Source: Exercitatus varius (GTDB lineage: Bacteria > Pseudomonadota > Gammaproteobacteria > Enterobacterales > Pasteurellaceae). Taken from it: DNA of 64,000 bases. The translations under genes were made by a program, and so were the position numbers. The stretch covers positions 124,001 to 188,000 of the forward strand of contig NZ_JARQTO010000002.1 of assembly GCF_029577735.1 (NCBI RefSeq), read 5' to 3'. The notes under the pieces were generated by a model. The model was not told the DNA's origin. It made no database searches and saw only the letters and a program-made list of their open reading frames with translations. Below, one piece after another: positions 53,815 to 61,994 of this stretch (position 1 is the stretch's first letter; each line of letters begins with the position of its first letter).

Positions 53815-54282
53815 ATGAATAATGTTATCATCGATCTCCAAATCGCTACCGAAAACAGCGAAAATCTGCCGACTCTCGAACAGTTTACCGTTTGGGCGAC
53901 GCGTGCCGTTCGGGCGGAAGCGGTTGAGCCGGAAATTACCGTTCGTATTGTGGACGAAGCGGAAAGTCATCATTTAAATTTAACTTATCGCGGCAAAGAT
54001 CGCCCGACCAACGTGTTGTCCTTTCCCTTTGAATGTCCCGACGAAGTGGAATTGCCGCTGCTTGGCGATTTGGTCGTTTGCCGCCAGGTTGTGGAACGGG
54101 AAGCGGAAGAGCAGGGCAAACCGTTATTGGCGCACTGGGCGCACATGGTGGTGCACGGCAGCCTGCATTTGCTCGGTTACGATCACATTGAAGAAGACGA
54201 AGCCGTCGAGATGGAAAGCCTGGAAACGAAAATTATGACGGAGCTGGGCTTTGCCGATCCTTATTCTTACGACGAAGTATGA
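53815..54282 (+). CDS. ybeY: Endoribonuclease YbeY
   Basis: Single-strand endoribonuclease for 16S rRNA 3' maturation and ribosome quality control. 155 aa, the E. coli length. The zinc motif H3xH5xH is seen in HGSLHLLGYDH near residue 114, and TYRGKDRPTNVLSFPFE near 58 is typical. It follows ybeZ by 38 bases and overlaps tmcA. Confidence 0.94.
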   Translation: MNNVIIDLQIATENSENLPTLEQFTVWATRAVRAEAVEPEITVRIVDEAESHHLNLTYRGKDRPTNVLSFPFECPDEVELPLLGDLVVCRQVVEREAEEQGKPLLAHWAHMVVHGSLHLLGYDHIEEDEAVEMESLETKIMTELGFADPYSYDEV

Positions 54283-56135
54283 TGCAGCCGCGCCGTTTAA
54301 CGTTAAAATTCGATCAAAATCCACCGCACTTTCCGCAAAATTTAAAGGAAAGTGCGGTCGTTTTATCGCCTGAAAATTTTAGTCAGGCCAAAAACCTGCT
54401 GGGGCGAGAATTTGATTGGATTTTGTATGACGGTCGAGCCGCGTTGAATTTAGACGCCCTGGCAATGGCGGTCGGCACGTTAAAAGCCGGTGGCGAACTG
54501 GTTTTATGGCTGGACAAAAACCGGCAAACGGATTCGGACAGCCGGCGTTGGTCAGGAGTAGAACAAGGGATTGCGACGCCGAATTTTGATCGTCATTTTT
54601 ATCAGCTACTTGAACCGTTTCGCAAAGATATATTATATGCGCCTCTTCCTGAATGCGACGCAGAGCGGAACGAATTGCCACTCCGGGCGACGAATCGGCA
54701 ATCGGCAATCATCAATCAAATTCTGCGGCAAAAATCCGATCTTTATATTATCAGCGCCAAACGCGGACGGGGAAAATCGGCATTGGCGGGTTTTCTGGTA
54801 AAAAAACTTCGTGAAGCGGGCAACCCGACCCTGCGCTTAACTGCGCCGAATAAAAGTGCGGTCAAAATTTTGCAAGATTTTGCAGGCGAAGCGCCGAATT
54901 TTATCGCGCCTGACGATTTGATCCGGCAAATCAACGACGATCCCAGCCGATTCGCCGAAGATTGGCTGTTTATCGATGAAGCGGCGATGTTGCCGTTGCC
55001 GTCGTTATTTCAATTGATTTCCGCTTTTAAGCATATTGTCATCACGACGACCGTTCACAGTTACGAAGGAACGGGCCGAGGATTTTTGCTGAAATTCCTG
55101 GCCAATCTTCACCGCACTTTTCAGCATTTTCAGTTAACCCGCCCCATGCGTTGGCGTGAAGATGACAGGCTGGAGCCTTTTATCGACGAATTGTTGCTGC
55201 TGGAATGCGAAGATAATCTTGTGCAGCCGGGTTTTTCGCCGCAAAGTGCGGTCAAAATTCGACAAGTTTTTCAGTCTGAAATCGTTGCCCGCATTCGGGA
55301 TTTTTACGGTTTGCTGACTTTGGCGCATTACCGCACTTCGCCGTTGGATTTGCGTCGTTTGTTTGATGCACCGAAACAGCGGTTTTGGCTGGCGGAAACG
55401 GATTCCGCCTTACTGGGCGGCATGTGGCTGGTGGAAGAGGGGTTGCAGGACGAACGGCTGATTCGGGATATTTGCGTGGGTTTGCGTCGTCCTAAAGGAA
55501 ATTTGGCGGCGCAGAAATTGGCTCAGCAACAGAATGATTCCGCTTTTCTTGCGCTGAATTCTTTGCGCATTTCGCGAATTGCGGTACAACCCGCCTGGCA
55601 ACGGCAAGGTTTAGGGCGGCAGTTAGTCGCGCATTTGTTGCAAAATTGTGCGGCGGATTTTGTTTCCGTCAGTTTTGGTTATACGCCGGAATTGGCGGGT
55701 TTTTGGCAAAAGTGCGGGTTTATTTTGGTGCATTTGGGGGAAAGTCGGGAAGCGAGCAGCGGTTGTTATTCGGCGATTGCGTTGAAAGGAATTTCGGTTG
55801 CCGGGCTGGCATTGGTTCGGCGTGCGGAACTGGATTTTAAACGGAATTTTTCGCTCGGTTTTCATCCTTTGCGCGCGGATTTTGATTTTCCGCCGTGCTG
55901 GCAATATAGTCCGCAGGATGAAGTACATTTGAAAAACTTCGCGGAAAATCACCGTACTTTAGCGGCGACAGTGCCGGCAATTCGTCGTAAGTTGGCTTTG
56001 TCGGAGGCCTCGGATTATCCGGTTCTGGCTGATTTTTGCCGTCGGGAACAAGCGGATGTCGTACGCTGGAACGGCAAAAAGAACTGGCTTGTGCAATGTC
56101 GGCGGGAAGTGAAAAAAATGTTGAATTTTTGTTAG
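54279..56135 (+). CDS. tmcA: tRNA(Met) cytidine acetyltransferase TmcA
   Basis: Makes N4-acetylcytidine at the wobble base of elongator tRNA-Met. 618 aa, shorter than E. coli (671), mainly in the N-terminal region. Walker A SAKRGRGKSALAG near residue 158 and VFIDEAAML-type Walker B (LFIDEAAMLPL) near 229 belong to the RecD-like domain; the acetyl-CoA loop QRQGLGRQLV lies near 443 in the GNAT domain. The first ATG overlaps the ybeY stop; a second ATG follows at once. An inverted uptake-signal pair lies within its first 30 codons, and three further copies follow by 55338. Confidence 0.92.
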   Translation: MMQPRRLTLKFDQNPPHFPQNLKESAVVLSPENFSQAKNLLGREFDWILYDGRAALNLDALAMAVGTLKAGGELVLWLDKNRQTDSDSRRWSGVEQGIATPNFDRHFYQLLEPFRKDILYAPLPECDAERNELPLRATNRQSAIINQILRQKSDLYIISAKRGRGKSALAGFLVKKLREAGNPTLRLTAPNKSAVKILQDFAGEAPNFIAPDDLIRQINDDPSRFAEDWLFIDEAAMLPLPSLFQLISAFKHIVITTTVHSYEGTGRGFLLKFLANLHRTFQHFQLTRPMRWREDDRLEPFIDELLLLECEDNLVQPGFSPQSAVKIRQVFQSEIVARIRDFYGLLTLAHYRTSPLDLRRLFDAPKQRFWLAETDSALLGGMWLVEEGLQDERLIRDICVGLRRPKGNLAAQKLAQQQNDSAFLALNSLRISRIAVQPAWQRQGLGRQLVAHLLQNCAADFVSVSFGYTPELAGFWQKCGFILVHLGESREASSGCYSAIALKGISVAGLALVRRAELDFKRNFSLGFHPLRADFDFPPCWQYSPQDEVHLKNFAENHRTLAATVPAIRRKLALSEASDYPVLADFCRREQADVVRWNGKKNWLVQCRREVKKMLNFC

Positions 56136-56177
56136 TTCATTCATAATATAAACCCGTTATCACAGCGGGAGGCGGGA

Positions 56178-56348
56178 ATGAGCGAACAAAAAACATCACA
56201 AAACTGGTTTAAGTCTTTAGTGGAGAAATATGACCGATTTTGTCGCGAACTCGGGCTGGATTCGGGCGCTTGCCGTAGTTGTACGCCGATTGTCAAGACC
56301 GATGAACGGGGAAATATAATTAAAAACCCGCCGAAACAGACAAAATAA
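56178..56348 (+). CDS. Small conserved protein, DUF5363-like
   Basis: A 56-aa protein from ATG 56178, with a strong GGGAGG site 6 bases upstream and 42 bases after tmcA. The sequence has the DUF5363-type core KYDRFCRELGLDSGACRSC (residues 17-35) with three cysteines in FCRELGLDSGACRSC, a lysine-rich tail and no signal peptide or helix of membrane type. Function unknown; it is Pasteurellaceae-typical. The three cysteines could bind a metal (inference). Confidence 0.7.
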   Translation: MSEQKTSQNWFKSLVEKYDRFCRELGLDSGACRSCTPIVKTDERGNIIKNPPKQTK

Positions 56349-56430
56349 TTTGAATAAGATCACATTTTTGATTTTTCCGTTCAAGGATCGTCAAAATCTC
56401 ATTTACTTCTTTTTAACCACTTCATACAAT
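56349..56430 (+). promoter_or_regulatory. CRP-like site and promoter of cstA
   Basis: TTTGA-ATAAGA-TCACA (56349-56364) matches CRP at 9 of 10 positions. TTTACT (56402-56407) with TACAAT (56425-56430) at 17-base spacing is a likely promoter; the site is then centred near -80. Control of cstA by CRP is known in E. coli. Confidence 0.5.
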
Positions 56431-56465
56431 ATGCCCGGTTTTTTTATTTATCTAAGGATATTTGT

Positions 56466-57986
56466 ATGTTGTGGTTTTTTATTTGCGTAGCGATTTTACT
56501 TTTGGGCTATTGGCTTTACAGTAAAGTCGTCGAAAAAATCTTCGTGATTAATCCGGAACGTAAAACGCCGGCCTATTCCATGGGCGACGGAGTGGATTAC
56601 GTGCCGATGTCTAAAAATAAAATCTGGCTGATTCAATTATTGAATATTGCCGGAACCGGACCGATTTTCGGGCCGATTTTGGGGGCGTTATACGGACCGG
56701 TGGCAATGCTGTGGATTGTTTTCGGCTGCGTTTTTGCCGGAGCGGTGCACGATTATTTCAGCGGTATGCTGAGTATTCGTAACGGCGGCGCCAACATTCC
56801 TTTCCTGGCGGGGAAATATCTCGGTCGTCCGGCAAAACATTTTATGAACTTTATTGCGATTTTACTGCTTCTGTTAGTAGGCGTGGTGTTCGTAGCAAGT
56901 CCGGCGTCATTATTAACCAATATTACCAACGATTTAATGACATCCGGCGGTGTCGGAGCAGCGGCGGTGAATGATGAAGCCGGTGCCAGCAATACCAATA
57001 TTCTGATGATATGGACCGCCATCATCTTTATTTATTACATCCTGGCGACATTGGTGCCGATTGACAAAATTATCGGCCGAATTTATCCGATTTTCGGCGG
57101 CTTATTAATGTTTATGACGTTAGGAATGCTATTCGGTTTATTTTTTGAAGGGATTCCGCTTTTCCGTACGATTACGACGGAATTAGGTCATGATGTGACG
57201 CTGGCGGATTTCTTTGCCAATTTACATCCGAAGGAAGGCACTCCGCTTTGGCCGTTATTGTTTGTTACCATTGCCTGTGGCGCGGTTTCCGGTTTTCATG
57301 CCACTCAATCCCCGTTGATGGCGCGTTGTACCCAAAATGAAAAAGAAGGTCGCTTCATTTTCTACGGTGCAATGATTGGTGAAGGCGTGATTGCGTTAAT
57401 TTGGTGTATGGTCGGTTTAAGTTTTTATGACGACCAGGCGTCTTTACTGGAAGCTTTGAAAGGTACGCCTTCTAAAGTGGTTTATGATTCGGCCATCGGT
57501 ATGCTCGGCGTATTTGGCGGCATTTTAGCGGTATTAGGCGTGGTGGTATTACCAATCACATCCGGCGACACCGCATTCCGTGCGGCACGTTTGTTAATCG
57601 CGGATTTCTTCAAATTCGAACAACGTTCACTGATAAAACGTTTGACGATTGCCATTCCGTTATTCGCTATCGGCTTCTGGGTATCTACCGTGGACTTCCA
57701 GGTATTATGGCGTTACTTCGGTTGGGCGAACCAAACCACAGCGATGGTGATGTTATGGACGGCTTCCGCTTATTTATTCCGTCACCAAAAATTCCACTGG
57801 ATCACAACGATCCCGGCAATTTTCATGACTTTGGTTTGTTCCACTTATATCGCCAATGCCCCAATCGGCTTCGGTTTGTCTTATGACGTGTCCGTTTGGG
57901 TTGGCGTGGCAACCACTGCGGTGGCGCTGATTTCTTTCCTTGTGTTCTTAAAACCGATTCCGAAAGATCAACAGGAAAACGATTAA
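56466..57986 (+). CDS. cstA: CstA-family carbon-starvation transporter (short form)
   Basis: Inner-membrane carrier, 506 aa, in the short branch of the CstA/BtsT family (E. coli CstA is 701). The CstA core is intact: NIAGTGPIFGPILGALYGP near residue 62 and AVSGFHATQSPLMARC near 273, and about 14 hydrophobic segments. E. coli relatives import peptides or pyruvate on carbon starvation; which applies here is open. AAGGA precedes ATG 56466. A CRP-like site lies upstream and an uptake-signal terminator downstream. Confidence 0.9.
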   Translation: MLWFFICVAILLLGYWLYSKVVEKIFVINPERKTPAYSMGDGVDYVPMSKNKIWLIQLLNIAGTGPIFGPILGALYGPVAMLWIVFGCVFAGAVHDYFSGMLSIRNGGANIPFLAGKYLGRPAKHFMNFIAILLLLLVGVVFVASPASLLTNITNDLMTSGGVGAAAVNDEAGASNTNILMIWTAIIFIYYILATLVPIDKIIGRIYPIFGGLLMFMTLGMLFGLFFEGIPLFRTITTELGHDVTLADFFANLHPKEGTPLWPLLFVTIACGAVSGFHATQSPLMARCTQNEKEGRFIFYGAMIGEGVIALIWCMVGLSFYDDQASLLEALKGTPSKVVYDSAIGMLGVFGGILAVLGVVVLPITSGDTAFRAARLLIADFFKFEQRSLIKRLTIAIPLFAIGFWVSTVDFQVLWRYFGWANQTTAMVMLWTASAYLFRHQKFHWITTIPAIFMTLVCSTYIANAPIGFGLSYDVSVWVGVATTAVALISFLVFLKPIPKDQQEND

Positions 57987-58012
57987 CTTCGTAAAAAACT
58001 TCTTTAAAATTG

Positions 58013-58045
58013 ACCGCACTTTATGCAAATAAAGTGCGGTTTTTT
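58013..58045 (+). terminator. Uptake-signal terminator after cstA
   Basis: ACCGCACTTTA (58013-58023) pairs with TAAAGTGCGGT (58030-58040) across 6 bases and ends in TTTTTT. Confidence 0.8.
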
Positions 58046-58090
58046 ATCCGTAATTTTTCTACGGATTTTTCTTTTTTCCGTATTAATCGC

Positions 58091-58119
58091 TTGCAACTTC
58101 ATCAATCAATCTATAGAAT
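58091..58119 (+). promoter_or_regulatory. Promoter of the dcw cluster (mraZ)
   Basis: TTGCAA (58091-58096) and TAGAAT (58114-58119) are separated by 17 bases, about 100 bases upstream of mraZ. Confidence 0.55.
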
Positions 58120-58152
58120 GGCAAATAAGTGGTAAAAAGTGGCGTTTTGTGG
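58119..58152 (+). promoter_or_regulatory. MraZ-binding direct repeats
   Basis: ATGG at 58119 and GTGG at 58129, 58139 and 58149 recur with an exact 10-base period, starting at the -10 end of the promoter. MraZ is known to bind GTGG-type repeats with this spacing ahead of its own gene, so autorepression of the cluster is likely. Confidence 0.7.
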
Positions 58153-58218
58153 AGATATTTGGATTTTATCTGCAAAAACAGCGCAAAAAGTTAACTTGGC
58201 GAGATTTTTGAGGTACCC

Positions 58219-58677
58219 ATGTTCCGTGGAGCTTCGGCGATAAATTTAGATGCAAAGGGACGTTTAGCGATCCCGACGCGTTATCGTCCCGAGATCCTGG
58301 ATCAAAATCAAGGTCAACTGGTTTGTACCGTTGACATCCGCCAGCCTTGCTTGCTGCTTTATCCTTTATCCGAATGGGAAATGATTGAACAAAAGTTGTT
58401 ATCACTGGCAAATTTTGATCCGGCTTTGCGTAGTTTGCAACGAGTTATGTTAGGGTACGCTACCGAATGTGCGCTAGACAGCGCGGGGCGGATTCTGCTG
58501 AGCGAGCCGTTACGCCAACGGGCAAAATTAGAAAAAAATATTATGTTGGTGGGACAACTCAATAAATTCGAGATTTGGTCGGAATCCGAATGGAACGCCC
58601 AAATTGAACAGGACATGGTATTAGGATCCAGCGCTGAATTCGCCTTGTCCGACGCATTAAAAACGCTGTCATTATAA
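58219..58677 (+). CDS. mraZ: Transcriptional regulator MraZ
   Basis: Represses the division/cell-wall (dcw) cluster from direct repeats upstream of its own gene. 152 aa, the E. coli length. Two AbrB/SpoVT-type swapped-hairpin domains are seen: MFRGASAINLDAKGRLAIPT at the N-terminus and ATECALDSAGRILLSEPLR near residue 79. GAGG precedes ATG 58219. Confidence 0.95.
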   Translation: MFRGASAINLDAKGRLAIPTRYRPEILDQNQGQLVCTVDIRQPCLLLYPLSEWEMIEQKLLSLANFDPALRSLQRVMLGYATECALDSAGRILLSEPLRQRAKLEKNIMLVGQLNKFEIWSESEWNAQIEQDMVLGSSAEFALSDALKTLSL

Positions 58678-58691
58678 ATTCAACAACAGCG

Positions 58692-58755
58692 GCACTAGCA
58701 AACTAGCGTGATAGCTAGATAAAAAAGATAAACGGCGAGTTATCGCCGCTTTATC
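58692..58755 (+). other. Stem-loops between mraZ and rsmH
   Basis: CTAGC...GCTAG and GATAAACGGCGA / TCGCCGCTTTATC can fold in the 145-base gap. No T tract follows, so read-through into rsmH is expected. They may process or slow the transcript. Confidence 0.35.
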
Positions 58756-58822
58756 TCATCTGACGTTCATTAATGAGTTCGTCATTCGATTTTTAAAATT
58801 CATTTTATTTTGTGGTTTATTT

Positions 58823-59788
58823 ATGAGCGAGCGCAATACTTTTTCTCATCCTGAACACGCCACTGTTTTACTTCATGAAGCAGTGCAGGGTTTAGCGTTG
58901 AAAGATCAAGGTATTTACATTGACGCCACCTTCGGGCGCGGCGGTCATTCGCGCTTAATCCTCTCCAAACTTTCTCCGAACGGGCGTCTTATCGGCGTCG
59001 ATCGCGATCCTCGGGCCGTTGCCGAAGCAAAAAAAATTCAAGATTCGCGTTTTCAAATTGAACACAACAGTTTCTCTGCAATTCCCGAAATTTGCGAAAA
59101 ATACGGGTTAATCGGCAAAATTGACGGTATTTTGCTTGATCTCGGCGTATCTTCACCGCAATTGGACGACGCAGAACGCGGTTTTAGTTTTATGAAAGAC
59201 GGACCGCTGGACATGCGAATGGACACCACTAAAGGTTTGTCCGCGGCGGAATGGCTGGCGCAAGTGAACGAAGATGACTTAGCCTGGGTGCTCAAAACCT
59301 TCGGTGAAGAACGTTTTGCCAAACGCATTGCCGCCGCGATCGTGAATTACAATAAAAGTGCGGTAGAAAAAAACGAAGAAATTCTTCACCGCACTTTACA
59401 GCTGGCGGAACTGATTTCCAATTCCGTACCTTTCAAGGACAAACACAAACATCCGGCAACCCGCTCTTTTCAGGCAATCCGTATTTTTATCAATTCCGAA
59501 TTGGAAGAACTGGAAAGTGTTTTGCAATCGGCGCTGACCGTTTTGGCGCCGCAAGGTCGTTTATCCGTCATCAGCTTTCATTCGCTGGAAGATCGAATGG
59601 TGAAACGTTTCATGCGTAAACAAAGTCGGGGGGAACAGCTTCCGAAAGGCTTGCCGTTGCGTGAAGACCAGATTCAACGTCATTGCACATTAAGAACGAT
59701 CGGCAAATCCATCCGGCCCGGTGAACGGGAAATTGCCATGAATCCCCGTTCACGCAGTGCCGTGTTAAGAATAGCGGAGAAATTATGA
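58823..59788 (+). CDS. rsmH: 16S rRNA m4C1402 methyltransferase RsmH
   Basis: N4-methylates C1402 of 16S rRNA; cytoplasmic. 321 aa. The SAM-binding DATFGRGGHSRLIL lies near residue 34, and SVISFHSLEDRMVKRFM near 249. An inverted uptake-signal pair lies in the coding sequence (59356-59364 and 59388-59396). Its stop overlaps ftsL. Confidence 0.95.
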   Translation: MSERNTFSHPEHATVLLHEAVQGLALKDQGIYIDATFGRGGHSRLILSKLSPNGRLIGVDRDPRAVAEAKKIQDSRFQIEHNSFSAIPEICEKYGLIGKIDGILLDLGVSSPQLDDAERGFSFMKDGPLDMRMDTTKGLSAAEWLAQVNEDDLAWVLKTFGEERFAKRIAAAIVNYNKSAVEKNEEILHRTLQLAELISNSVPFKDKHKHPATRSFQAIRIFINSELEELESVLQSALTVLAPQGRLSVISFHSLEDRMVKRFMRKQSRGEQLPKGLPLREDQIQRHCTLRTIGKSIRPGEREIAMNPRSRSAVLRIAEKL

Positions 59789-60120
59789 TGTCTGATCAAC
59801 CGTTATTAAACAGTGAACGTTATCCGTTGCAGGATTTAATTATTCAGGATTTATGCGAACTGAATAAAACCGTTATCGCATTGATTTTAGCGATAACCTG
59901 TACCGCTATCGGCACGGTTTGGATTACTCATCAAACACGTATGCTGGTGGCGGAGAAAGGCGAATTAGTGTTTGAAAAACAAGCACTTGAGAATGAATTT
60001 GTTAATTTGAAACTGGAAGAAACTACACTAAGCGACAACACCCGCATTGAAGCGATCTCGACGGTGAAACTAGGAATGAAACGTGTAGAACCTGAACAAG
60101 AAGTGGTGATTTTAGAATAA
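59785..60120 (+). CDS. ftsL: Cell division protein FtsL
   Basis: Single-pass inner-membrane divisome protein that works with FtsB and FtsQ. 111 aa: a short cytoplasmic part, a helix (VIALILAITCTAIGTVWI, about residues 35-52) and a periplasmic coiled coil (LVAEKGELVFEKQALENEF). The start overlaps the rsmH stop (ATGATG), and the stop overlaps ftsI. Confidence 0.9.
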   Translation: MMSDQPLLNSERYPLQDLIIQDLCELNKTVIALILAITCTAIGTVWITHQTRMLVAEKGELVFEKQALENEFVNLKLEETTLSDNTRIEAISTVKLGMKRVEPEQEVVILE

Positions 60121-61985
60121 TGGTCAAATTTAATTCAACACGACAACGTACCAATCCTAAAAAAACGGTGAAAAAACCGGCGGTTTCTTCATCCGTGGGC
60201 AGCGGTGCGAAACTGAATAAGCCGAAGGTAACCTTTGAAAAGAGTTTCTTGAAAGCGCGTTATCATTGGGTGGTGGGTTTCGTTTGTTTCGGTCTTTTTG
60301 CGTTAATTGCGCGCGCGGCTTTCGTACAGACGATCAATGTGGAAACCTTCAGCAACGAAGCGGATAAACGTTCGTTACGTACGTTAACAATCGAATCGGC
60401 CCGCGGTTCAATTTTAGACCGCAACGGACAAATGCTTTCGGTGAGCGTGCCGATGCATGCGATTACTATCGATCCGAAAGTGATTCTGGACGAACATTCT
60501 CTGGACGATCGCGAGCGCTGGACCGCTTTAGCGGACAGTTTGGGCTTGCGATATAAAGATATTGCTGCAAAAATTCAGGCGAAACCCCGTTCCCGCTTTG
60601 AATATCTTGCCCGTCAGGTCCCGCCGAGCGTTGCCGACTATGTGAAAAAATTAAAAATCCCCGGCGTGATGTTAGTGAGCGATTTCCGCCGTTTCTATCC
60701 TCGCGCGGAGGAAACCGCTCATTTAATCGGTTTCACCGACGTGGACAATAAAGGGATTGAGGGAATTGAAAAGAGCTTTAACTCATTATTACTCGGTAAA
60801 TCCGGTTCGCGTACTTATCGCAAAGATAAACAGGGTAAAATCGTCGAAGAAATCGCCGATATTAAAAAATACGAAGCGCATAATGTGACGTTGAGTATCG
60901 ATGAAAAATTGCAGTCTATGGTTTATCGCGAAATTAAACGCGCGGTGGCGGAAAATAACGCAACGTCCGGTACCGCCGTCTTGGTTGACGTACGTACGGG
61001 CGAAGTGTTGGCAATGGTTAACGCACCTTCCTATAATCCGAACAAACGTACCGGCGTATCGGAAGATTTAATGCGTAACAAAGCGGTTACCGATACTTTT
61101 GAACCGGGTTCTACGGTAAAACCTTTCGTCGTTTTGACCGCACTTCAACGCGGCGCCGTACATCGCGGCGAAATCATCAACACCGGACCTTTGGTATTGA
61201 ACGGTCATGAAATTAAAGACGTTGCGCCACGCAATCAGCAAACGTTGGATGAAATTCTGGAAAACTCCTCAAACCGTGGGGTCAGCCGGCTTGCCTTGCG
61301 CATGCCGCCTTCCGCATTAATGGAAACTTACCAAAACGCCGGTTTAGGCAAATCGACGGATTTGGGTTTAGGCGGCGAACAGGCGGGATATTTAAACGCC
61401 AATCGTAAACGTTGGGCGGATATCGAACGCGCAAACGTTGCCTACGGTTACGGTATTAATGCGACGCCGTTGCAAATCGCCCGCGCTTATGTCACTTTAG
61501 GCAGCTTCGGCATTTATCGTCCGTTATCCATTACCAAAGTGGATCCGCCGGTGATTGGCAACCGCGTTTTTTCTGAAAAAATTACCCGTGACGTGGTTGG
61601 CATGATGGAAAAAGTGGCGATTAAAAATAAACGCGCCATGGTAGACGGTTATCGCGTCGCCATCAAAACCGGTACGGCGAAAAAATTGGAAAAAGGCCGT
61701 TATGTCGATAAATACATGGCTTACACCGCAGGACTTGCGCCGGCAACGGATCCGCGTTTCGCTTTGGTGATTTTAATTGATGATCCGAAAGCCGGACAAT
61801 ATTACGGCGGCGCCGTGTCCGCACCGGTATTTTCCAGCATTATGGGTTATGCTTTGCGAGCCTATAACATTACGCCGGATGCCGAGCCTTCCGAGCAAAA
61901 TGCGAAAATCACAAGACGCGTGGTGCGTTTGAGTCAACAACCTAAACTGGATTCGCAACAATCACCGATGCAGCAACAAAATTAA
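60120..61985 (+). CDS. ftsI: Peptidoglycan transpeptidase FtsI (PBP3)
   Basis: Septal murein transpeptidase. 621 aa: an N-terminal cytoplasmic tail (about 40 residues) and one helix, a pedestal domain, then a transpeptidase domain with catalytic serine in PGSTVKPF near residue 335, SSN near 390 and KTGTAKK near 517. The A of its ATG is the last base of the ftsL stop, so translation is coupled. An in-frame uptake signal (61137) encodes LTAL. Target of beta-lactams. Confidence 0.96.
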   Translation: MVKFNSTRQRTNPKKTVKKPAVSSSVGSGAKLNKPKVTFEKSFLKARYHWVVGFVCFGLFALIARAAFVQTINVETFSNEADKRSLRTLTIESARGSILDRNGQMLSVSVPMHAITIDPKVILDEHSLDDRERWTALADSLGLRYKDIAAKIQAKPRSRFEYLARQVPPSVADYVKKLKIPGVMLVSDFRRFYPRAEETAHLIGFTDVDNKGIEGIEKSFNSLLLGKSGSRTYRKDKQGKIVEEIADIKKYEAHNVTLSIDEKLQSMVYREIKRAVAENNATSGTAVLVDVRTGEVLAMVNAPSYNPNKRTGVSEDLMRNKAVTDTFEPGSTVKPFVVLTALQRGAVHRGEIINTGPLVLNGHEIKDVAPRNQQTLDEILENSSNRGVSRLALRMPPSALMETYQNAGLGKSTDLGLGGEQAGYLNANRKRWADIERANVAYGYGINATPLQIARAYVTLGSFGIYRPLSITKVDPPVIGNRVFSEKITRDVVGMMEKVAIKNKRAMVDGYRVAIKTGTAKKLEKGRYVDKYMAYTAGLAPATDPRFALVILIDDPKAGQYYGGAVSAPVFSSIMGYALRAYNITPDAEPSEQNAKITRRVVRLSQQPKLDSQQSPMQQQN

Positions 61986-61994
61986 TAAAAAACG

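Noticed and set aside
58119..58152. Regular short repeats as a CRISPR array
   Set aside because: The unit is 4 bases with a 10-base period, and the position ahead of mraZ explains it as MraZ binding.
58023..58211. 62-codon ORF upstream of mraZ
   Set aside because: It starts inside the cstA terminator and covers the mraZ promoter and MraZ repeats; no ribosome site and no recognisable protein.
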